Source of the DNA: an archaeon | Lineage (GTDB): Archaea; Thermoproteota; Nitrososphaeria; Nitrososphaerales; CADDZS01 | Direction: 5' to 3' | DNA length: 8,445 bases | NCBI GenBank assembly: GCA_021792315.1 | Contig: JAJYUX010000073.1 | Location: 1 to 8,445 of the forward strand | Part shown: positions 1 to 5,966 of the stretch, piece after piece | Position numbering within the stretch: the first letter of the stretch is position 1 | Layout: every line of letters starts with the position of its first letter | Position numbers and translations under genes: made by a program | Notes under the pieces: model-generated | Told to the model about the DNA's origin: nothing | Seen by the model: the letters and a program-made list of their open reading frames with translations, nothing else | The model's database searches: none

Positions 1-942
1 ACACTCAGATTCAAGAGTGAAGTGAACTCGATACCGCTGAAGCAGTATGGAAACACATGGAAAATCATCGACACGAAATACATCCACATCCAAGGAATCA
101 AGCAACAGCTGAAAGTGCGTGGATTACTCCAAATACCAAAAGCAGCAGAGACAACCTCAGCAATACTCGTTCGAAAACACAGCGAATACTACCTGCACAT
201 GACAACCTATCAAGAAAGAGAAAGGACGCAATGCGCACCCCAACCAACACAAACTCCAACGCGCATTGGAATCGACCTTGGAATCAAGAACCAGATCACT
301 CTCTCAAATGGCGTTAGAATCAGCTACCAAGTTCCAGTGTCAAACCGAATGAGAAGATTAGCAAGGCATCTCAGCAGGAAGCAGTACCGCTCGCACAACT
401 GGTGGAAAGCCAAAACAAAGCTCGAAAAGAAGTACGACGAGACGACAAGCATCAAGAAAGATATTCGAAACAAACTCGTAGGCAAGTTAGTGAGTACGTA
501 TGATGTAATCTGCTATCAGGATGACCCGATAAGAGCGTGGCAGCGAATCTGGGGCAGACGAATCTTGAACACTTCACTCGGTGGAATAACCAGTGCTCTT
601 GAAAAGAAGGCACAAACACCGATTGAAATATCAAGATCCAACCCAACAACACAAAAATGTTCACAGTGTGGTGCGATGAACAAAACAGGACTCAATGATC
701 GAACATATCATTGCAAAGAATGTGAACTTGTGTTAGATAGAGACTTGAACGCTGCCAGAAACATTGAACATGAAGGAGTACCTACGGTGCGTAGGGAATT
801 AACGCCTGCGGACACTCTTGCAAATACTCTGAAGGAGTACTTCAACAGTATTCCACACGTCAGAGCAAGCATGGTGGCAGAAACAGGAAGCCTTGCTAAG
901 ATCGTGGAACAAAAGAAGCCCACGACCTTCAGTCGTGGGTAG
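1..942 (+). CDS. tnpB: RNA-guided TnpB-family nuclease of an IS200/IS605 element (5' end outside window)
   Basis: TnpB proteins are RNA-guided RuvC-like DNA nucleases carried by IS200/IS605 and IS1341-type elements. The frame is open back to base 1 with no stop, so the gene almost certainly starts upstream of the window. A GTG at 22 is only an internal possibility; numbering below counts from it. RuvC-I is visible as GIDLGIK (Asp85). The RuvC-II region reads ICYQDDPIRAW (166-168 = Q-D-D), so glutamine stands where many relatives have the catalytic Glu. A zinc ribbon follows (Cys213, Cys216, Cys231, Cys234), then RuvC-III DRDLNAARNI (Asp241). A tail of about 55 residues follows RuvC-III, and its DNA also holds the element's right-end structures. 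The part seen is about 313 residues; full TnpB is usually 350-400. No TnpA transposase lies in the window, though one could be upstream. The family call is secure; nuclease activity is inferred. Confidence 0.93.
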   Translation, partial: TLRFKSEVNSIPLKQYGNTWKIIDTKYIHIQGIKQQLKVRGLLQIPKAAETTSAILVRKHSEYYLHMTTYQERERTQCAPQPTQTPTRIGIDLGIKNQITLSNGVRISYQVPVSNRMRRLARHLSRKQYRSHNWWKAKTKLEKKYDETTSIKKDIRNKLVGKLVSTYDVICYQDDPIRAWQRIWGRRILNTSLGGITSALEKKAQTPIEISRSNPTTQKCSQCGAMNKTGLNDRTYHCKECELVLDRDLNAARNIEHEGVPTVRRELTPADTLANTLKEYFNSIPHVRASMVAETGSLAKIVEQKKPTTFSRG

Positions 943-947
943 CTCAC
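781..947 (+). ncRNA. Candidate reRNA/omegaRNA overlapping the tnpB 3' end
   Basis: In this family the guide RNA scaffold is made from the 3' part of tnpB up to the right end, and the guide itself comes from the flanking DNA. Two hairpins are visible here. A 6-bp stem CCTACG/CGTAGG (781-786 and 790-795) has a GTG loop. The terminal 8-bp stem lies at 919-926 and 932-939 with a CTTCA loop. The 5' limit is a guess; the scaffold may begin earlier. If the boundary at 947 is right, the guide would start at about 948 (gagatgcctttgacag). Supported by structure and family knowledge only. Confidence 0.5.
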
Positions 948-1016
948 GAGATGCCTTTGACAGAGAGAAACACGTAATTGGACGAGCCACGCATACACCA
1001 TTGCGGGCGATAGTGG

Positions 1017-1304
1017 ATGGTGCTATCAAAGGACGAACAGGATTCCAGACCTGAGGGGAAGAGGGATGACTTTAGCTGGCTCCTCCCGCTTTTCGAGTCA
1101 GTAAGAAATCGCAAGAGAATCCCTCTGAAAAAAACCCGGCCGTATTACTCGAGTTCAAAGTTCTCTTCGTATAAATTCCGATTCGATGATGATGCGAAGT
1201 TGGAAGAGGAACAAAGGAGGGCTTTGAAGCGTGCGGTTCGACTGGAACTTGTCTACACGGCTCTAGCGGTTGTTATCATCCTAGTGCTTTCGATTCTGCT
1301 TTGA
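1017..1304 (+). CDS. Small tail-anchored membrane protein, unknown function
   Basis: I do not recognise this 95-residue protein. Residues 1-60 are hydrophilic and rich in Arg, Lys, Ser and Tyr. Residues 60-76 form a charged, helix-prone segment (KLEEEQRRALKRAVRLE). Residues 77-95 are a single hydrophobic segment (LVYTALAVVIILVLSILL) that ends exactly at the C-terminus. This is a tail-anchored layout with the soluble part probably in the cytoplasm, since the positive charges precede the helix. The ATG at 1017 is the first start. A weak TATA-like CATACA lies about 27 bp upstream, which would allow a leaderless message. A T-run follows the stop. The IS right end lies only about 70 bp upstream, so the original promoter may have been altered by the insertion. 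Confidence 0.6.
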   Translation: MVLSKDEQDSRPEGKRDDFSWLLPLFESVRNRKRIPLKKTRPYYSSSKFSSYKFRFDDDAKLEEEQRRALKRAVRLELVYTALAVVIILVLSILL

Positions 1305-1307
1305 ACT

Positions 1308-1321
1308 CGAAATTTTTTTCG
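1308..1321 (+). terminator. Oligo-T transcription terminator
   Basis: Seven consecutive T residues (1313-1319) start nine bases after the stop codon of the tail-anchored protein gene, inside the small palindrome CGAAA-TTTT-TTTCG. Archaeal RNA polymerase terminates at such T-runs without needing a strong GC hairpin. Confidence 0.5.
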
Positions 1322-1405
1322 CCTGAAATATTCTCATCTTTACAGAAATGTGACGGACTGACTTGACCTTCGCAACTTCCTGAGAGAGGTGCTGCGCTAG
1401 ATCAC

Positions 1406-1413
1406 TTTAATTG
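1406..1413 (+). promoter_or_regulatory. TATA-like box upstream of the two-helix membrane protein
   Basis: TTTAATTG is the only clear A/T-rich box before the next gene. It lies too close to the ATG at 1418 to drive a transcript covering it, but 32-33 bp before the in-frame ATG at 1442. If this box is used, translation would start at 1442 (MKFQWF...). Weak support, from spacing alone. Confidence 0.25.
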
Positions 1414-1417
1414 TACA

Positions 1418-1729
1418 ATGAAGCACATTGTATTGATCGCAATGAAGTTTCAGTGGTTTGTCATGGTAATGCTTTCTCAGCCGGCATTTCTCATCGCCTT
1501 GATGGTGGTCGACGAACAGTTTAGCCTGCTGGCACACATAGTCAACCTGAACCAGACATACTATTTTGTTCCGATCATCGGCAGGATTGATGTCTGGTCA
1601 TCATGGGAAGCCTGCTTTGTCATCCTTTTGGTCGTCTTTGAAGCAGTTTTCATATGGTCGCTGTGGGAAGCGGTGAAGATAAAGCCTGACGCTTATTCTG
1701 CAAAAATATCACAAAATGTTGCAACCTGA
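1418..1729 (+). CDS. Small two-helix membrane protein, unknown function
   Basis: A 103-residue protein with no family I recognise. Two hydrophobic segments are visible: about residues 11-31 (FQWFVMVMLSQPAFLIALMV) and 65-86 (ACFVILLVVFEAVFIWSLWEAV). They are joined by a polar loop with aromatic residues (NQTYYFVPIIGRIDVWSSWE), and a short hydrophilic tail follows. The ATG at 1418 is the first start after an in-frame TGA upstream. The ATG at 1442 (Met9) is an alternative that suits the TATA-like box at 1406-1413 better and shortens the charged N-terminus. No Shine-Dalgarno sequence sits at the usual distance from either. It stands alone, about 110 bp after the tail-anchored protein's terminator. 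Hydrophobic composition supports a real gene; function unknown. Confidence 0.5.
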   Translation: MKHIVLIAMKFQWFVMVMLSQPAFLIALMVVDEQFSLLAHIVNLNQTYYFVPIIGRIDVWSSWEACFVILLVVFEAVFIWSLWEAVKIKPDAYSAKISQNVAT

Positions 1730-2152
1730 GTCCTCGACGGCTCTTCAAATCTGTGTGAGTGCTAATTTCCTTTCTCTGGGTTTAAGCACTTGCAGTCTGG
1801 GCATGATAGCTTTGAACACTAGTCTTCCCTGATTGGATGATAATCAGGAAACCTAGAAACAAAGTATCTCTATTGGAACATCTCAGATTGCACTTTCAAG
1901 CATCTCGAATGTCCTCTCCTTTGCCCGAGGGACCAGTAAACTCGCGCAAGCCAAGTCGTGGCGTGGAGAGGATGTCTCAGAAGGCATACAATGAATTTTC
2001 TTGCAGTGTAACATCATCGCCTCTTCGGTCTAGAAATGAGCGAGTTTCGGATACGAGGATTTCAGAACTCGGAGAAAGGGGATCACTGACGATCGTGCGA
2101 GAGCTGGTCACAAGTTGACGTATTGATTCTTGGATTGACTTGCTAGTATGTT
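1730..2152. other. Gene-poor stretch, no supported gene
   Basis: Reading frames exist here (1837-2118 on plus; 1977-2207 on minus) but their products are serine/arginine-rich, low in recognisable structure, and have no promoter or ribosome site that I can see. I do not call them. The only structure noted is a 7-bp hairpin at 1828-1848. The last part (about 2040-2118) reads on the plus strand as ISELGERGSLTIVRELVTS, vaguely like a winged-helix segment, but that is too short to call. It may be decayed coding DNA. Confidence 0.4.
1828..1848. repeat. 7-bp perfect inverted repeat (hairpin)
   Basis: CCTGATT (1828-1834) and AATCAGG (1842-1848) are perfect reverse complements around the loop GGATGAT. 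The hairpin lies about 100 bp after the two-helix membrane protein's stop. It has no T-run behind it, so it is not a standard archaeal terminator. It could be a binding site or chance. Confidence 0.35.
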
Positions 2153-2389
2153 TCACATACCCTGATGAGAAAAGAGCGCCCCGAAAGGGCAAGAACCCAC
2201 GCAGCATGCACCGACTCTACGCCCTAGTCGAGCCATATGTACTGGCGAGTTCATGGGGTGAGTGCAGTAAGTACTAAGTTCGTCAGAAATTATCCATTCG
2301 CATTGCGGAGTGTTAGGCCACTTCACAAGCAAACCTTCGCTCTCCAATCTGTCAAGCATTCTTTCGAATTCGATTTCGTCTGGGTCCAA
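2153..2389 (-). CDS. Small cysteine-rich protein, possible metal-binding, unknown function
   Basis: A 78-residue ORF whose composition looks real: an acidic helical N-terminus (DPDEIEFERMLDRLESEGLL), then five cysteines at 30, 42, 62, 63 and 67 in the order CEW...YCTHP...CCVGSCPF. The C-x11-C-x19-C-x4-CPF layout resembles small archaeal zinc or iron-sulphur binding proteins, but I cannot name the family. The first start is TTG at 2389, with a GAGAGG motif about 10 bases upstream. An ATG at 2359 (Met11) is an alternative that suits the A/T-rich box CTAAATAG (2405-2412 on this strand) better. It stands alone between gene-poor flanks. The overlapping plus-strand frame (2237-2422) looks like its shadow. 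Confidence 0.45.
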   Translation of the reverse strand: MDPDEIEFERMLDRLESEGLLVKWPNTPQCEWIISDELSTYCTHPMNSPVHMARLGRRVGACCVGSCPFGALFSHQGM

Positions 2390-2510
2390 GCGCGTGTAGC
2401 CTCTCTATTTAGTGAAGATTAGATCGCTATTACGCCTTGCGAAAAATGAATGAAATCTGCGAAAACAGAGCTCAAATCTCGAATTGCTAGCCACTGCCAA
2501 TCTCTGAATC

Positions 2511-2642
2511 TTGCGTGACTTCAAAGACATTGCGATTGCAACTGCTATCAGTGTTGATGATGGCAGAAAGGTAAGTGTTGGTACCTTCGCTGGTGTATCT
2601 CGGTGGAGTTTGTATTTCACTGATTTTGAAATCACTGCATAA
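2511..2642 (+). pseudogene. Possible decayed coding fragment
   Basis: From a TTG at 2511 to TAA at 2640-2642 the plus strand encodes 43 residues with a globular, beta-rich character (RDFKDIAIATAISVDDGRKV, then a stretch ending LYFTDFEITA). The same frame continues upstream through a TGA at 2505-2507 (SSNLELLATANL before the stop). It could be the C-terminal remnant of a disrupted gene or a chance frame. No family recognised; low confidence. Confidence 0.2.
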
Positions 2643-2797
2643 AGTTAGACCCTCGGAAATCATCTCGGAGATGGAAACGGGTTTCAAGGCAATTCCAACC
2701 AAACAACTCTTTTCATATTGTCACAATGGAGCTTTGCAGCTGACGGGAGAACGAAGTTCTAGTCAACGATTAGCTGCCCAAACATTAGAACGTATCC

Positions 2798-2803
2798 TTT
2801 TAT
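2798..2803 (+). promoter_or_regulatory. TATA box of the ABC exporter operon
   Basis: TTTTAT, in the context CTTTTATCT, is centred about 28 bp before the ATG at 2829. This is the archaeal TATA-to-start distance, so transcription probably begins at or within a few bases of the start codon, giving a leaderless mRNA. There is no Shine-Dalgarno motif before the ATG, which agrees. Confidence 0.55.
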
Positions 2804-2828
2804 CTACAATCTGTCAAGAAGTCTGCCA

Positions 2829-3794
2829 ATGTCAACTCGCGTCATCGAGATTGAAAACCTCACAAAAATCTTCGGCGGCAAGTTGATCGCGGTGAACAAC
2901 GTAAGCCTTAGCGTCGACAAGGGATCGATACTGGGCTTCTTGGGTCAAAACGGGGCTGGCAAGACTACTACCATAAGATTGCTTCTAGGATTGACTAGAC
3001 CGACGGCCGGGCAGGTGAGAGTATTTGGAGAAAAGATGACGTCGAGTTCGTCTGGCTTGCGCAGAAGGATAGGTTACCTGCCAACGAATCCAAAACTTCC
3101 TCCAAGGATGACGCCTATCGGATATCTCGATTTTGTTGGGAAGCTATTCGCTCTAACTAAGGAAGAACGTATGGGACGGCTGTCAAGCCTCCTTCGCGCC
3201 GTCGGACTTCTCCCAAGCGCTTCGAGGCAGATCAGGGAGTTCTCAACTGGGATGGTGACCAGATTGGGGCTTGCAGCAGCTTTGATGAACGATCCGGAGC
3301 TTCTGATCCTGGATGAGCCCACCTCGGGTCTTGATCCTGCTGGTCGGAAATCCACCTTGGAACTCATCTCGGAGATGGGTAAGAAGAAAACCGTCTTCGT
3401 GTCTTCGCACATCCTGAGCGACATCGACAGGATATGCACTCATGCGAGCGTGATAAACGATGGAAAGGTAATCTTCTCTGGCTCGATCAAAGATATGAAA
3501 AAAAGCTCTCGAAGCAGTACCCTGCGACTAGAGCTAGACGGAAACTTGGACCAATTTTGTGCCGGATTGAAAGAGATCGGCGGAATCAAGAATTATTCAA
3601 GGAGGGGCGATTTCGCAGTCGATCTAGATTTTGAAGGCGCTCCGATTCTGGATGTGCTGAGTGGAGTGGTTAGCCTGATTGCCAAATACAAACTGGATCT
3701 GATCTCGATAACGTCGTCCAGCTCGAGCATAGAGGACGCGTTCTTGGATATGTTGAAGGGAGAAGAATCACGTGGATTCCTCAGGGCAATCTAG
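2829..3794 (+). CDS. ABC-2 type transporter ATP-binding protein
   Basis: The nucleotide-binding subunit that drives an ABC exporter; it hydrolyses ATP on the cytoplasmic face of the membrane. The 321 residues show all core motifs: Walker A GQNGAGKTT (39-47), signature FSTGM (138-142, in the LSGGQ position), Walker B LLILDEP (158-164), D-loop SGLD (166-169) and switch His194 (SSHIL). The Q-loop region reads IGYLPTNPKL, with Thr86 where Gln or Glu is usual. A C-terminal domain of about 100 residues follows the NBD (from about 220), as in drug/sodium/antibiotic-type ABC-2 ATPases. The ATG at 2829 fits the promoter spacing. The permease gene starts inside its last 23 bases, so the two are translationally coupled. 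The substrate cannot be read from the sequence. Confidence 0.92.
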   Translation: MSTRVIEIENLTKIFGGKLIAVNNVSLSVDKGSILGFLGQNGAGKTTTIRLLLGLTRPTAGQVRVFGEKMTSSSSGLRRRIGYLPTNPKLPPRMTPIGYLDFVGKLFALTKEERMGRLSSLLRAVGLLPSASRQIREFSTGMVTRLGLAAALMNDPELLILDEPTSGLDPAGRKSTLELISEMGKKKTVFVSSHILSDIDRICTHASVINDGKVIFSGSIKDMKKSSRSSTLRLELDGNLDQFCAGLKEIGGIKNYSRRGDFAVDLDFEGAPILDVLSGVVSLIAKYKLDLISITSSSSSIEDAFLDMLKGEESRGFLRAI

Positions 3795-4515
3795 TTTAAG
3801 AGAAGAGCTCGCGCCATTTGCGGCGATACTGCAAGCGGACATTTCTAGCCTCTTTCGGAGCAAGCTCACTTATGGTTGGTTGATCGCCGCGCTATTTCTT
3901 GAGGTGATTAGGGTGCTGAGCTCGGCATCTGGAGGCACAGTGTCTCAGGTCGTTGGCGCCGGACTCTCGGATTTTATCCTGATCTGGAGCGTGATAATCA
4001 TAGGTCTGACTGCTAGCTCGGTCTCCTCTGAAACGGGGGAATTTGCGGATTCGGTGATGAGCAAGTCGGTCACTCGCTTCGACTATTTGTTCGCCAAGTT
4101 TTGTTCTCGAATATTATACGTACTTACAATGTTTGGGGCGATATCCTTTGTATCGGTGGGCCTGTCTTTGGAACTTCTGAAAAGTGATTACCAAATGTAC
4201 GGATTGTTGTATTCTATATTCCTCGTGGCACTTTCTCTTGTCATGCTCTCGACGCTCGGAGTTGCAATCAGCACTGTTGCTCCCAACACAGTGATAGCAA
4301 TAATCGGGCTACTTGTGATATGGTACTTCATGGCATTGTTCTTTCCTTTGGCTCGACTTGGCTTTCTTTCCCCGAGTGAACTGGCGAGCGGGTTACCCAG
4401 CAACATCAGAGGTATCTGGAGCGTAGGAGAATGGAAGACTGTGGTGGGCTATGTAGCAGTATCTATCGGAGCCTTCAGCCTTTCCACTCTTTACTTCTAC
4501 GTCAAGGACGTATAG
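3772..4515 (+). CDS. ABC-2 type transporter permease
   Basis: The membrane partner of the preceding ATPase. The 247 residues hold six hydrophobic segments, at about 33-51, 61-83, 111-134, 143-168, 173-195 and 223-244, the usual ABC-2 permease number. Between the second and third is the typical cytoplasmic segment SSETGEFADSVMSKSVTRFD, which matches the ABC-2 pattern of a Glu/Gly turn followed by a Ser-Lys-x-Val-x-Arg motif. The GTG start at 3772 overlaps the ATPase gene by 23 bp and is preceded by the purine-rich GAAGGGAGAAG, with GGGAG nine bases upstream. One permease would need to dimerise to make a full transporter. Role (export of a lipid, peptide or drug) is unknown. No clear terminator follows. 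Confidence 0.85.
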   Translation: MDSSGQSSLREELAPFAAILQADISSLFRSKLTYGWLIAALFLEVIRVLSSASGGTVSQVVGAGLSDFILIWSVIIIGLTASSVSSETGEFADSVMSKSVTRFDYLFAKFCSRILYVLTMFGAISFVSVGLSLELLKSDYQMYGLLYSIFLVALSLVMLSTLGVAISTVAPNTVIAIIGLLVIWYFMALFFPLARLGFLSPSELASGLPSNIRGIWSVGEWKTVVGYVAVSIGAFSLSTLYFYVKDV

Positions 4516-4584
4516 ACTCACTCTTGACGGCTTTATACTGGAGACGAGTTAGCAGTCCGGCAAATTTGGAGCTACGCAAGTCAG

Positions 4585-4589
4585 AAAAA
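4585..4589 (-). terminator. Short oligo-T run after the AbrB-type gene
   Basis: On the minus strand CCGTTTTTCTG lies about 20 bases past the stop of the AbrB-type gene. Five T residues can act as a weak archaeal terminator; supported by position only. Confidence 0.25.
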
Positions 4590-4607
4590 CGGAATGTTCT
4601 GGTGTCA

Positions 4608-4808
4608 CTACTGTGTCTGCTGAGAGGTAATGTTGACCATCCAATGGATCCCGGACTTGTCAGTTACCATGGGTTTTGGTTTCAATAGTTTTCCTTCCTT
4701 CGTGCCAGTCACTTCAAGTTTAGTTCCGCGTCTGATCTTGTGTTTAGCCCGAAGTTTGACCGGCATGGTTGTCTGTCCTTTTCCTGTCACTATAACTTCC
4801 TCAACCAT
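4608..4808 (-). CDS. AbrB/SpoVT-type antitoxin-like DNA-binding protein without an adjacent toxin
   Basis: A 66-residue protein with a swapped-hairpin AbrB domain: VIVTGKGQTTMPVKLR (5-20), then HKIRRGTKLEVTGTKEGKLLKPKP (about 23-46). Such proteins are usually antitoxins (VapB class) that bind their own promoter and neutralise a PIN or MazF toxin. The short tail after residue 46 (MVTDKSGIHWMVNITSQQTQ) would be the toxin-binding part. No PIN or MazF gene follows: the next 90 bases lead to the convergent ABC permease. The nearest same-strand neighbour is fic, 173 bp upstream, so it may be a solitary regulator, a relic, or a partner of Fic. No TATA box is evident at the leaderless distance. Confidence 0.75.
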   Translation of the reverse strand: MVEEVIVTGKGQTTMPVKLRAKHKIRRGTKLEVTGTKEGKLLKPKPMVTDKSGIHWMVNITSQQTQ

Positions 4809-4947
4809 CTCAGAGTGTCTTGTCCTAATGTGTCTAGGGTAGTGCTTTCACTTGTTTGTTTCTTCCCGAATGGGTCTTAATTCAGGGGAAAAGTTCCAAA
4901 GAAAGGGGCAACAGTAATTCTACCTCTGACGGATTCCGAGGAAACTT

Positions 4948-4965
4948 CTCAATAGGTGACTACAT
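4948..4965 (+). repeat. Left copy of the direct repeat bracketing fic
   Basis: CTCAATAGGTGACTACAT matches CTGAATAGGTGACTACAT at 5929-5946 in 17 of 18 positions, in the same orientation and 981 bp apart. The two copies enclose fic exactly. Confidence 0.8.
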
Positions 4966-4990
4966 CCCAACAATGTTGTAGTCACCTGTT
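4951..4990. repeat. Inverted GGTGACTACA repeat over the fic stop codon
   Basis: GGTGACTACA (4955-4964) and TGTAGTCACC (4977-4986) are perfect 10-bp inverted copies, and pairing extends outward to about 14 bp with one G-T wobble (AATA/TGTT). The loop is TCCCAACAATGT. The fic stop codon (4982-4984) lies in the right arm. It could be the 3' hairpin of the fic mRNA, a protein-binding palindrome, or a recombination scar, because the left arm is also part of the direct repeat that brackets fic. Confidence 0.8.
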
Positions 4991-5923
4991 CAACGCACTC
5001 CTTAGCCTCCGATATTCTTTCAGCAACAGTTCAAGAGTGGGTCGAAGATTGCCCGAATTCTGATATTCTCTTAACGCCTCGTAGTATTCTCTACGGTTCT
5101 CGATCTCGATGTTGAGAGGCGGTAGTCCATGCTTGAGAAGGACGTTTATTAGGAGCAACCTGCCGACTCTCCCGTTCCCATCCTCAAAGGGGTGAATGGT
5201 TTCAAACTGGTTGTGCACCACGGCCGCAAGGACCAATGGTGGATACTTGTTTCTGTTTTTGCGGTACCAGGCGACAAGACGCTTTAGCATTGTATCGACC
5301 TGATTTGAAGCAGCCCCTTGGTGAATCACTCTCCCTTCTCTGTCAACGACAGACACCTCGACTCCGCTCTTTCTTCTCGTATTTCCGGCAAACGGTTTTG
5401 AGTTCTTGAAGACTAGTCTGTGGAGTTCTCTTACGAGATCCATCGAAAGATGGTCGTTGGAAAGTCTGAGGTACTTTACTGCTTCGGCTACGCCTAGCGT
5501 CTCGGATATCTCCTCCATACTTCTCTCTGGCCATATCCTGTCTCCGAGGATCTGCTTTACCTCCTGCCTCGAGACTCTAGACCCCTCGATGGCGTTAGTG
5601 TGGTATGTGAATTCCTCGGTGAAGTTCTTCCAAGCGTCCTCGCTGAAGTGAGCCAGTCGTATCCTGACCTTGGTAGTCAAGACTGTGATATCTTTCATCT
5701 CGCGAGAGGACAGAATAGTCCGATATGGGTCGCCAATCGACTTTGCGGAGCGAATCTTATTTTCAAGCTCGCGCAATGCGTCCTTTGAGCGTCTGTTCAC
5801 CTCGTCGCCTCTGAGATTCGTACCCAAGAAAATGCGCGCCTTAGCTATCCTATCCCCCGACCTGTACGAAGCCGCAAGATAGTATTTCTTTCTCCCGTTG
5901 ACTACTCGTACTTCAATATGCAC
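4982..5923 (-). CDS. Fic-domain protein, class II, probable AMP transferase (AMPylase)
   Basis: Fic proteins usually transfer AMP from ATP to Ser, Thr or Tyr of a target protein. The 313 residues contain the complete catalytic motif HPFEDGNGRVGR (244-255) with His244 as base, Asp/Glu for Mg2+ and Arg252/Arg255 for phosphates. The flap region that positions the target is around 199-213 (VIHQGAASNQVDTML). The inhibitory motif TNAIEG (109-114) fits (S/T)xxxE(G/N) and lies N-terminal to the core, which makes this class II: Glu113 should block ATP until released. Residues 1-75 are an N-terminal domain beginning with MHIEVRVVNGRKKYYLAASY. The winged-helix tail found in many longer Fic proteins is missing. 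The GTG start at 5923 is about 25 bp from the centre of a TATA box, so the mRNA is probably leaderless. Repeats flank the promoter and cover the stop codon. Confidence 0.93.
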   Translation of the reverse strand: MHIEVRVVNGRKKYYLAASYRSGDRIAKARIFLGTNLRGDEVNRRSKDALRELENKIRSAKSIGDPYRTILSSREMKDITVLTTKVRIRLAHFSEDAWKNFTEEFTYHTNAIEGSRVSRQEVKQILGDRIWPERSMEEISETLGVAEAVKYLRLSNDHLSMDLVRELHRLVFKNSKPFAGNTRRKSGVEVSVVDREGRVIHQGAASNQVDTMLKRLVAWYRKNRNKYPPLVLAAVVHNQFETIHPFEDGNGRVGRLLLINVLLKHGLPPLNIEIENRREYYEALREYQNSGNLRPTLELLLKEYRRLRSALNR

Positions 5924-5928
5924 AACAA

Positions 5929-5946
5929 CTGAATAGGTGACTACAT
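5929..5946 (+). repeat. Right copy of the direct repeat bracketing fic
   Basis: CTGAATAGGTGACTACAT, 17/18 identical to 4948-4965. It sits between the fic start codon and the fic TATA box, so it also lies where a repressor would block transcription. Confidence 0.8.
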
Positions 5947-5952
5947 ATTTAA
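5945..5952 (-). promoter_or_regulatory. TATA box of fic, flanked by GGTGACTAC words
   Basis: On the minus strand TTAAATAT is centred about 25 bp before the GTG start of fic. Copies of GGTGACTAC (plus-strand orientation) lie just downstream (5936-5944) and upstream (5967-5975), 31 bp apart, close to three helical turns. This is the layout expected for an operator pair over a core promoter. Confidence 0.6.
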
Positions 5953-5966
5953 GCGCACATCTCTGA

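Larger units (their letters stand above)
1..947 (+). mobile_element. Right portion of an IS200/IS605 (or tnpB-only) insertion sequence
   Basis: The 3' end of tnpB is followed by the hallmark subterminal hairpin of this family. CCCACGAC (919-926) pairs with GTCGTGGG (932-939) around the loop CTTCA, and then comes TAGCTCAC. Related archaeal elements end shortly after this hairpin at a TTCAC-like cleavage site, so CTCAC (943-947) is the most likely right boundary; this is an inference from family knowledge. There are no terminal inverted repeats, as expected for single-strand HUH-type transposition. The left end, the insertion target and any tnpA lie outside the window, so it is unknown whether this copy can move. 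Confidence 0.8.
2390..2828. other. Intergenic stretch upstream of the ABC operon
   Basis: No intact gene is supported. It holds a possible small coding fragment (2511-2642), the odd palindrome CATCTCGGAGATG (2661-2673) and, at its right end, the ABC operon promoter. Minus-strand frames at 2405-2635 and 2487-2702 and the plus-strand frame at 2575-2886 have no convincing protein features; the last one overlaps the start of the ABC gene. Confidence 0.4.

Noticed and set aside
1837..2118. 93-residue plus-strand frame in the gene-poor region
   Set aside because: Serine/arginine-rich with no recognisable domain, promoter or ribosome site. Only its last 20 residues look faintly like a helix-turn-helix part.
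2553..2622. C/D box small RNA (TGATGA ... CTGA)
   Set aside because: Box-like words are present but the spacing is long, there are no internal C'/D' boxes, and no terminal stem is visible.
2575..2886. 103-residue plus-strand frame
   Set aside because: Runs 58 bp into the ABC ATPase gene in another frame and across the operon promoter; no protein features.
4516..4607. tRNA or other structured RNA after a TATA-like CTTTATAC (4531-4538)
   Set aside because: No cloverleaf, T-loop or acceptor pairing could be found; the box alone is not enough.
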